From positions 1 through 5,165 of the forward strand of contig NZ_JBMNPQ010000088.1 in the NCBI RefSeq assembly GCF_050943655.1: DNA of 5,165 nucleotides, written 5' to 3'. The DNA comes from Peptoniphilus_A sp050943655 (lineage in GTDB: Bacteria > Bacillota > Clostridia > Tissierellales > Peptoniphilaceae). Positions within the stretch are counted from its first letter, which is position 1, and the number at the start of each line of letters is the position of its first letter. The translations under genes and the position numbers were made by a program. Of this stretch, positions 1 to 5,165 are shown piece by piece. Below the pieces are notes generated by a model. It made no database searches and was not told the DNA's origin. It saw nothing but the letters and a program-made list of their open reading frames with translations.

Positions 1-1154
1 GAAAAAACAAAAAGGGAGGCCTTGGCAATGCAAGTATTGCTGGGATTTGTCACAGCTGGAGCGAGGACGGAAGGTGCATCTCGCTTTTAAAAATACTTTT
101 AACCAACAAATGTGTCTACGACTGCGAATACTGCATTAACAGGAGAAGCTCCGATATAAATAGGGCTGAGTTTAGTCCGCGCGAAGTTGCTGAAATTACA
201 ATTAATTTTTACAGGAGAAATTACATAGAGGGGCTATTTCTATCTTCTGCAGTCATACAAAGTCCAGATCGCACCATGGAACTTTTGATAAATGTGGCAA
301 AAATCTTAAGGGGCGAATACAATTTTAACGGCTACATTCACATGAAGGCAATTCCAGGATCAAGTAGCGACCTAATTAGAGAAATGGGAAGGATCGTCGA
401 TCGCATGAGCATAAATATTGAGCTTCCAACGGAGAAGGCGCTGTCACTTCTTGCTCCATCAAAGACGTATCCTGCGATTTATCGCCCCATGAATAGTGTA
501 AAAAGCCTAATCGAAGAACACTCTCATGACAAGAAAAAATTTAAACACGCAGAAAGTTTTGTGCCGGCAGGTCAGACTACTCAGATGATAATTGGAGCAT
601 CAAGAGAAAGCGACGATGTTATTTTAAAGAGGTCTTCTAATTTATACAAGAATTTTAACTTAAAAAGAGTATATTATTCTGGCTATGTACCTGTCGTAAA
701 GAGCAAATTTACATCTGGTGTAACAAAAACTCCCCTTATTCGCGAGCACAGAATTTATCAAGCAGATTGGCTCATGAGATTTTATAAATTTGAGGCAGAA
801 GAAATTACAGACGAAGCTTTTCCAAATTTGGATCTCAATCTCGACCCCAAGGCGAGTTGGGCAATTCGAAATATTGACAAGTTTCCAATAGAGATAAATC
901 ACGCGACTTATGAGGAGCTAATTAGAATACCTGGCATTGGGCCGACTTATGCCATGAGGATTATTAACGCGAGAAAATTTGCAAAATTATCCTACGATAG
1001 CTTAAGCAGTTTAAAAATTTCACTAAAAAGAGCAAAGTACTTCATAAAGGTCGACGGCGTCTACAGGGGAGGAAGAATTAAATCAGAAGATTATCTATCC
1101 TACCTTTTGAGCGACAGAAAAGAGAAAAAATATGAACAATTATCATTTTTTTAA
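1..1154 (+). CDS. Radical SAM/helix-hairpin-helix protein, putative DNA modification or repair (TIGR03916-like), 5' partial
   Basis: The reading frame is open from the left edge (first complete codon at base 3) to TAA at 1152-1154, giving 383 visible residues. The family is about 400 residues or slightly more, so roughly 25-30 N-terminal residues lie outside the window. Visible residues 37, 41 and 44 (bases 111-134) form the CX3CX2C motif that binds the 4Fe-4S cluster used to cleave S-adenosylmethionine. It is preceded by family-like GNASIAGICHSWSEDGRCIS. Conserved blocks NFNGYIHMKAIPG, DRMSINIELP, FVPAGQTTQMIIGA and REHRIYQADWLMRFY follow. A helix-hairpin-helix motif (IPGIGPTYAMRI, about residues 309-320) suggests non-specific DNA binding. 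The protein ends in QLSFF, resembling a beta-clamp-binding peptide. The ATG at 276 is internal: starting there would remove the Fe-S cysteines. The substrate and reaction of this family are unknown; a DNA repair role is inferred from its linkage to uracil-DNA-glycosylase domains in other genomes. Identification is from recalled family sequence and is fairly secure. Confidence 0.9.
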   Translation, partial: KNKKGGLGNASIAGICHSWSEDGRCISLLKILLTNKCVYDCEYCINRRSSDINRAEFSPREVAEITINFYRRNYIEGLFLSSAVIQSPDRTMELLINVAKILRGEYNFNGYIHMKAIPGSSSDLIREMGRIVDRMSINIELPTEKALSLLAPSKTYPAIYRPMNSVKSLIEEHSHDKKKFKHAESFVPAGQTTQMIIGASRESDDVILKRSSNLYKNFNLKRVYYSGYVPVVKSKFTSGVTKTPLIREHRIYQADWLMRFYKFEAEEITDEAFPNLDLNLDPKASWAIRNIDKFPIEINHATYEELIRIPGIGPTYAMRIINARKFAKLSYDSLSSLKISLKRAKYFIKVDGVYRGGRIKSEDYLSYLLSDRKEKKYEQLSFF

Positions 1155-1872
1155 TTACGACGGAAGTCTAATGGGACTTTTTACAGTTATATTCGATAAA
1201 TATAAAATCCTGGAAAACTCACATATTGAACCAAAAAAGCTGGAGAAGGATTTCTTTAATGATGAGGTTTTTGTATCAAGCGATAAAAATAAGGCAATGA
1301 GAGTAAAAAAGTCCATATTAAAAAATTTTGGTTGGGACTTTTTAAATAAAATAGTTTTCGTTTTTAGCAGTTTCTACAAAAACAAAGAAGACTCTATTGC
1401 AAAGACTCTTAAGGGAATGTATTTATACGGCAAAGATTATTTATATTCAAGCGAAAAAGAACCTGTAAACTTTTTAAAAATACAAAAAGAGTTGGCAAGA
1501 GAGATTCACGCATACACCGGACTTTTGAGATTTAAAGAAATAGAAGGAGGGGTATTATTTGCAGAATTTACTCCCCAAAACGACATTTTAAAATTTTTGA
1601 TGCCTCACTTTAAAAATAGACTTCAGGGCGAGGACTTTATAATTTATGATGCAAGGAGAAATTACGCGGCCTTTTATTTAAAGGGTGAGCTTGATTATAT
1701 CTTTGCGAAGGACTTTGAAATAAATGAGACGAAGGAAGAGGACAAATTTAGGGATTTGTGGAGAGAATTTTACAAATCAGTTTCAATTGATGAGAGAAAA
1801 AATACAAAACTTATGACATCGAATATGCCAAAAAAATATTGGAGATACCTGCCTGAGAAAGATAAATTTTAA
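1132..1872 (+). CDS. DUF4130/TIGR03915-family putative DNA metabolism protein, partner of the radical SAM protein
   Basis: This 246-residue protein resembles the family obligately paired with the upstream radical SAM protein. Visible hallmarks are the N-terminal YDGS (residues 9-12), the central REIHAYTGLLRF (123-134), PHFKNRLQGEDFIIYDARR (about 158-176), and the C-terminal block with DLWREFY, SIDERKN and MPKKYWRYLPE (about 208-242). No signal peptide or membrane segment is seen, so it is probably cytoplasmic. In many genomes this domain is fused to a uracil-DNA-glycosylase-like domain; here it stops soon after the MPKKYWRYL block, so it is the stand-alone form. ATG 1132 is chosen because the next in-frame ATG (1171) would delete the conserved YDGS. 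The gene overlaps its neighbour by 23 bases and has only a weak purine-rich ribosome binding site, so translational coupling is likely. No clear terminator follows it. The molecular function is unknown; a DNA repair role is an inference from family context. Confidence 0.86.
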   Translation: MNNYHFFNYDGSLMGLFTVIFDKYKILENSHIEPKKLEKDFFNDEVFVSSDKNKAMRVKKSILKNFGWDFLNKIVFVFSSFYKNKEDSIAKTLKGMYLYGKDYLYSSEKEPVNFLKIQKELAREIHAYTGLLRFKEIEGGVLFAEFTPQNDILKFLMPHFKNRLQGEDFIIYDARRNYAAFYLKGELDYIFAKDFEINETKEEDKFRDLWREFYKSVSIDERKNTKLMTSNMPKKYWRYLPEKDKF

Positions 1873-1962
1873 AAAAATAACTAAAGAGATTAGAAAAAGT
1901 TTAAAAATCTCATAAAATGGTAAAAATATTTATATAAAATTTAAAGAAAGGTAGGGAGATTT

Positions 1963-3030
1963 ATGGACATAAAATTTGTAAAGAGAGATAAATTAAAAGA
2001 AAAACCAAAGGGAGATTTGGGATTTGGAGTAATATTTACAGATTACATGTTTAACATGGACTGGGACAAAGACAAGGGTTGGCACGACGCAGAAATCGTA
2101 CCTTATGAAGGCGTAAATATGGATCCAGCGTCTATGGTTCTTCACTACGCACAAGCAACCTTTGAAGGACTAAAGGCATACAAGAGCCCCGACGGAAAAT
2201 ATTACTTATTTAGACCTCACATGAATGCGAAGAGATTTATAAGATCAAACGACAGACTTTGCCTTCCAGAGCTTCCTGAAGATATGTTTGTGGAAGCAAT
2301 TAAAGAGCTAATTAAAGTGGAAAAGGACTGGATACCAACAGGAGACGGCGAGTCTTTATACATCAGACCATTCATGTATGCAAAAGAAGTAAAACTTGGC
2401 GTTGCACCTTCAAAATCTTACAGATTTAGCATAATACTTTCACCAGTTGGAGCATATTATAAAGAAGGACTTGCGCCAGTTAAAATATATGTAGAAGACG
2501 AACTCACAAGAGCAAGCCTTGGCGGAACAGGATTTGCAAAATGTGCAGGAAACTATGCAGCATCACTTCTTGGACAAGTAAAAGCAGAAAAGCTCGGTTA
2601 CACTCAAGTTTTGTGGCTCGATGGAGTTCACAGAAAATATGTAGAAGAAGTCGGCTCAATGAATGTAATGTTTTTAATTGATGATACGGTAATAACAGCA
2701 CCAGCAGGCGAAACAGTTCTTCCTGGAGTAACTAGAGATTCTGTAATAATGCTTCTAAAGGACATGGGCTATAAGGTAGAAGAAAAACACCTTGCAGTTG
2801 ATGAACTTATGAAAGCAGCAAAAGAAGGACGACTAAAGGAAGCATGGGGTACAGGAACAGCAGCAGTAATAAGCCCAATCGGAGAGCTTTTCTATAAGGG
2901 AGAAGAAGAGATAATAAACAATTTCGAAACAGGTAAGCTAACTCACGAGCTCTACAACAAACTTACAGACATACAGTGGGGCCGTGCAGAAGACAAATAC
3001 GGCTGGAGAGAAGAAATAAAGATGGACTAA
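1963..3030 (+). CDS. ilvE: Branched-chain amino acid aminotransferase (class IV, PLP-dependent)
   Basis: IlvE catalyses reversible transamination between leucine, isoleucine or valine and 2-oxoglutarate, giving the branched 2-oxo acids and glutamate; it acts in the cytoplasm in both synthesis and breakdown. The 355-residue length fits the longer BCAT form shared with eukaryotes (about 350-360), not the roughly 300-residue E. coli type. Visible family blocks are LHYAQATFEGLKAY (60-73), YIRPFMYA (133-140), GGTGFAKCAGNYAAS with the expected Schiff-base lysine K193, YVEEVGSMNVMF with E229 next to the cofactor, LPGVTRDS (253-260) and the phosphate-binding GTGTAAV (296-302). All key residues are present. 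ATG 1963 follows AGGGAG at 1953-1958. A TATAAAAT tract at 1933-1940 may be a -10 element, but no convincing -35 was found. The 90-base gap upstream is too short for a T-box leader. A strong terminator follows, so this looks like a single-gene unit. Whether it serves synthesis or catabolism cannot be told here. Confidence 0.95.
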   Translation: MDIKFVKRDKLKEKPKGDLGFGVIFTDYMFNMDWDKDKGWHDAEIVPYEGVNMDPASMVLHYAQATFEGLKAYKSPDGKYYLFRPHMNAKRFIRSNDRLCLPELPEDMFVEAIKELIKVEKDWIPTGDGESLYIRPFMYAKEVKLGVAPSKSYRFSIILSPVGAYYKEGLAPVKIYVEDELTRASLGGTGFAKCAGNYAASLLGQVKAEKLGYTQVLWLDGVHRKYVEEVGSMNVMFLIDDTVITAPAGETVLPGVTRDSVIMLLKDMGYKVEEKHLAVDELMKAAKEGRLKEAWGTGTAAVISPIGELFYKGEEEIINNFETGKLTHELYNKLTDIQWGRAEDKYGWREEIKMD

Positions 3031-3043
3031 GTAAAATAGTATG

Positions 3044-3071
3044 CCCAGGAGAAATCCTGGGTTTTATTTTT
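3044..3071 (+). terminator. Rho-independent terminator after ilvE
   Basis: A perfect 7-bp stem, CCCAGGA (3044-3050) with TCCTGGG (3055-3061), closes a GAAA tetraloop of the stable GNRA class. The T-rich tail TTTTATTTTT (3062-3071) follows directly. It begins 13 bases after the ilvE stop codon and separates ilvE from the catalase gene. Confidence 0.93.
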
Positions 3072-3141
3072 CGAAAAATTAAATTCATAGTCTTAACTTT
3101 TAATTTATAGATTTTAAAATTTAAACCTAATTTTCTAAGTC

Positions 3142-3171
3142 TTGCGTTATATATCTATGCGCGGGTATAGT
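3142..3171 (+). promoter_or_regulatory. Candidate sigma-A-type promoter for the catalase gene
   Basis: TATAGT at 3166-3171 is a five-of-six match to the -10 consensus. TTGCGT at 3142-3147 is a three-of-six -35 candidate with an 18-base spacer. Transcription would start near 3178, leaving a leader of about 35 bases carrying the ribosome binding site. GCGTTAT occurs twice around this promoter (3144-3150 and 3180-3186), which could be paired operator half-sites. No good PerR or Fur box was recognised. The call rests only on consensus matching. Confidence 0.4.
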
Positions 3172-3202
3172 TTAATTAAGCGTTATTTGTGTTAGAAAAA
3201 TT

Positions 3203-3208
3203 AGGAGG
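3203..3208 (+). promoter_or_regulatory. Ribosome binding site that fixes the catalase start
   Basis: A perfect AGGAGG lies four bases before ATG 3213. An in-frame GTG at 3189 would extend the protein by eight residues, but it would read through this Shine-Dalgarno site and has no comparable site in front of it. ATG 3228 is 19 bases away, which is too far. The start is therefore placed at 3213. Confidence 0.85.
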
Positions 3209-3212
3209 ATAT

Positions 3213-4925
3213 ATGAAAGATAAGAAGATGAATACAAATCCCATGGCAAAAAATGGCCTAGACAAGACACTTTCAAGTAAGAACGATGTGGCGGGAGACA
3301 ATCCTAAAATCACAAGAGCTTCAGGTGCTCCTGTTGAAAACAATCAAGACACAATGACTGCAGGTTTAAGAGGCCCAGGAGTATTTGAAGATACTTGGCT
3401 TTTTGAAAAGCAGGCTCACTTCAACAGAGAAGTAATTCCTGAGAGGAGAATGCATGCCAAGGGCTCAGGTGCTTTTGGAACATTTAAAGTTACAAATGAT
3501 ATAACAGAGTACACAAAGGCAAAGATTTTTTCAGAAGTTGGCAAAGAAACTGAGATGTTTGCAAGATTCTCACTAGTTGCAGGCGAAAGAGGATATGCTG
3601 ATGCCGACCGCGACATAAGAGGATTTGCACTTAAATTTTATACAGAAGATGGCAACTGGGACTTAGTTGGCAACAACACACCAGTGTTTTTCTTTAGAGA
3701 CCCGATGAAATTTATAGATCTAAACCACGTTGTAAAGAGAGATCCAAAGACTAACATGAGAAGCCCTAATTCAAATTGGGACTTTTGGTCATCTCTTCCA
3801 GAGGCGCTATTGCAAGTTACAATTATAATGACAGATAGAGGAATTCCATCATCATACCGCTTCATGCACGGATTTGGTTCACACACTTATTCACTTATAA
3901 ATAAGGACAACAAGAGAACTTGGGTAAAATTCCACTTTAGATCACAGCAGGGAATTCAAAACCTAACAGATCAAGAGGCAATGAAAGTTAAGGGAATGGA
4001 TCCAGACTCTCACCAAAGAGATTTATTCGATGCAATAGAGCTTGGAGAATATCCAAAATGGAAGATGTATATACAAGTGATGAGCGAAGAAGAGGCAGAG
4101 GAAGTTAACTTTAATCCCTTCGACCTCACAAAGATGTGGCCAAAAAAAGATTATCCATTCATAGAAGTTGGAGAATTTGAACTAAATAGAAATCCAGACA
4201 ATTACTTCCAAGACGTGGAGCAGTCAGCATTTAACCCAGCACAAAATGTACCAGGAATTGGATTTTCACCAGACAGAATGCTTCAGGCACGTATCATGAT
4301 GTATGGCGACGCACAGAGATATAGACTCGGCGTAAACCATCACCAAATACCTGTAAACTCACCTCGTGGAATGAAAAAAGAAGATTACCACCCATTCCAC
4401 AGAGATGGAACGATGAGAGTTGATGGAAACCTAGGCTCTGAAGTTCACTACGAACCAAACTCCTACGGCAACTGGAAAGAAGATAAAAGGGGCTACGAAG
4501 TGCCTCAAAAAGGTGGCGATGTGGATAGATACGACTTTAGACAAGACGACAGCGACTATTACACACAACCGGGACTTCTTTACAATGCGCTTACAGAAGA
4601 CCAAAAACAGGTGCTATGTGAAAACACTGCAAGAGCAATGGGAGATGCAACACTTCAGATTAAACACAGATGGATAGCTCACTGCTACAAAGCCTCTGAA
4701 GATTACGGAAAAAGACTTGCAAAAGCTTTAAATATAAATATAGATGATGTTGACTTGAATCTTCCAGATAGAGACACAAGAGAAGGAAACTACAAAGCTA
4801 ACAACGCACATCCAGAACTAGATGTAAAGAGCGAGGACATGTCAAAATACGAATGGGATGAAATAAAGACAGACTATGACCCTAAAAAATTCATAGATCC
4901 AATGGACGATCCTTTCGTGCTATAA
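3213..4925 (+). CDS. Monofunctional haem catalase
   Basis: This enzyme converts two hydrogen peroxide molecules to water and oxygen using haem, in the cytoplasm (no signal peptide seen). Counting from ATG 3213, the protein has 570 residues. The distal catalytic signature FNREVIPERRMHAKGSGA (about 70-87) is intact with H81, followed by the distal asparagine N154 in GNNTPVFF, then RDPMKF, NWDFW, DRGIPSSYRFMHGFGSHTYS, and the proximal haem-ligand tyrosine Y364 in RIMMYGDAQRYRLGVN. The C-terminal catalase-related helical region follows (about 450-510, ending near DYGKRLAKAL). The core resembles small-subunit, clade 3-like catalases of about 480-500 residues. Here roughly 27 extra N-terminal residues precede the conserved SGAPVENNQDTMTAG, and about 55 acidic residues follow the usual end, with no recognised domain. 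The proximal signature is unusual, with MM before the tyrosine. It is probably transcribed alone between two terminators. It is called katA in some species, but the symbol is left blank because the subtype is uncertain. Confidence 0.96.
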   Translation: MKDKKMNTNPMAKNGLDKTLSSKNDVAGDNPKITRASGAPVENNQDTMTAGLRGPGVFEDTWLFEKQAHFNREVIPERRMHAKGSGAFGTFKVTNDITEYTKAKIFSEVGKETEMFARFSLVAGERGYADADRDIRGFALKFYTEDGNWDLVGNNTPVFFFRDPMKFIDLNHVVKRDPKTNMRSPNSNWDFWSSLPEALLQVTIIMTDRGIPSSYRFMHGFGSHTYSLINKDNKRTWVKFHFRSQQGIQNLTDQEAMKVKGMDPDSHQRDLFDAIELGEYPKWKMYIQVMSEEEAEEVNFNPFDLTKMWPKKDYPFIEVGEFELNRNPDNYFQDVEQSAFNPAQNVPGIGFSPDRMLQARIMMYGDAQRYRLGVNHHQIPVNSPRGMKKEDYHPFHRDGTMRVDGNLGSEVHYEPNSYGNWKEDKRGYEVPQKGGDVDRYDFRQDDSDYYTQPGLLYNALTEDQKQVLCENTARAMGDATLQIKHRWIAHCYKASEDYGKRLAKALNINIDDVDLNLPDRDTREGNYKANNAHPELDVKSEDMSKYEWDEIKTDYDPKKFIDPMDDPFVL

Positions 4926-4946
4926 AAAAATAAAATCTTTTAAAAT

Positions 4947-5021
4947 AAAACTACTGATTGTAAGTTTATCTTTCTCAATATGAAAATAGTAAAGAGAAAC
5001 TCTGAATAATCAGTAGTTTTT
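4947..5021 (+). terminator. Long nested hairpin, probable bidirectional terminator after the catalase gene
   Basis: A perfect 13-bp inverted repeat pairs AAAACTACTGATT (4947-4959) with AATCAGTAGTTTT (5008-5020), extendable by one G-U and one U-A pair. Inside it a second repeat pairs AGTTTATCTTT (4963-4973) with AAAGAGAAACT (4991-5001), 10 of 11 positions matching, around a 17-base loop. The right arm ends in TTTTT (5017-5021), as expected for termination on the + strand. The left arm starts with AAAA after another A-rich stretch, so the same structure could terminate transcription arriving on the - strand. It lies 21 bases after the catalase stop. The length and nesting are more than a simple terminator needs. 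Confidence 0.72.
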
Positions 5022-5036
5022 AAATTTTAAAATCCA

Positions 5037-5086
5037 TTGACAAGTCTCGTTATATAACTTTTAAGGAGACGAAACTCAGTTTAATT
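5037..5086 (+). promoter_or_regulatory. Candidate promoter/regulatory region leading out of the window
   Basis: A perfect -35 hexamer, TTGACA, lies at 5037-5042. The best -10 candidate at normal spacing is TTTAAG (5060-5065, 17-base spacer), only a four-of-six match. The better-looking TATAAC (5053-5058) is too close. A perfect 10-base palindrome, GTTATATAAC (5049-5058), and an 11-base one, AAACT-C-AGTTT (5072-5082), could be operators. AAGTCT, CGTTATATA and AGTTTAATT recur in the same order upstream of the catalase gene. No open gene follows before the window ends; bases 5087-5165 are A+T-rich with nothing convincing in them. Confidence 0.3.
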
Positions 5087-5165
5087 TTCTAGTCGCGTAT
5101 TAGATTATTTAGCTAAATTTTGGTGTACTTATTTATTGAGGAATGTGTTATTCTTTTAAAAGAAA

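Noticed and set aside
660..902. Minus-strand open frames inside the genes (660-902, 2504-2701, 3416-3616, 3638-3886).
   Set aside because: They are antisense to well-supported genes, have no ribosome binding site that stands out, and their translations resemble no protein I recognise.
1873..1962. Terminator or T-box leader between the DUF4130 gene and ilvE.
   Set aside because: Only a 6-bp stem (GAGATT 1886-1891, AATCTC 1906-1911) with a 14-base loop and no T-run is present. At 90 bases the gap is too short for a T-box and shows no T-box consensus.
3101..3125. A+T-rich palindrome ATTTTAAAAT upstream of the catalase as a PerR or Fur box.
   Set aside because: It does not fit the spaced PerR pattern (TTAnAATnATTnTAA) or the Fur pattern, and such palindromes are expected by chance in this composition.
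3189..3212. GTG at 3189 as the catalase start, adding eight residues.
   Set aside because: Those codons span the perfect AGGAGG site that serves ATG 3213, and no ribosome binding site precedes the GTG.
5151..5164. Perfect palindrome TTCTTTTAAAAGAA at the right edge.
   Set aside because: It is all but two G/C bases A+T, has no loop or T-run in view and is cut by the window edge, so no role can be assigned.
5144..5165. ATG at 5144, open to the right edge, as the start of a next gene.
   Set aside because: The GAGG in front lies only two bases away, too close to act as a ribosome binding site, and seven codons are too few to judge.

Overview
The window is A+T-rich DNA, probably from a low-GC anaerobic Gram-positive bacterium (Bacillota, Clostridia/Tissierellia-like). 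The evidence is the frequent AGA and ATA codons, strong AGGAGG-type ribosome binding sites, compact hairpin-plus-T-run terminators and the kind of genes present. The genus cannot be named from the sequence alone. All four genes lie on the + strand. No tRNA, rRNA, CRISPR array, insertion sequence or prophage gene was seen.

Region 1 (1-1872) holds a translationally overlapping pair that matches a known but functionally uncharacterised bacterial DNA repair/modification couple. The first gene is a radical SAM protein, cut off by the left edge of the window. It carries a CX3CX2C iron-sulfur motif, a C-terminal helix-hairpin-helix DNA-binding motif and a terminal QLSFF that looks like a sliding-clamp-binding peptide. 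The second gene is its usual partner, a DUF4130/TIGR03915-type protein, here stand-alone and not fused to a uracil-DNA-glycosylase domain. The two genes overlap by 23 bases across a run of seven T.

Region 2 (1963-3071) is a single branched-chain amino acid aminotransferase gene (ilvE) with its own ribosome binding site, closed by a clean intrinsic terminator. No other branched-chain pathway gene is in view.

Region 3 (3072-5021) is a monofunctional haem catalase gene, preceded by a candidate promoter and followed by a 74-base nested hairpin that probably terminates transcription in both directions. The catalase has extra N- and C-terminal segments and an unusual pair of methionines just before the haem-ligand tyrosine.

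Region 4 (5022-5165) is non-coding as far as can be seen. It has a perfect TTGACA box and sequence blocks that also occur in front of the catalase gene, so it probably leads into another gene beyond the right edge.

A possible common theme is protection against DNA and oxidative damage (repair pair plus catalase), with ilvE as an unrelated metabolic gene between them. The separate terminators argue that ilvE and the catalase are independent transcription units. The least understood and most interesting part is the radical SAM/DUF4130 pair.
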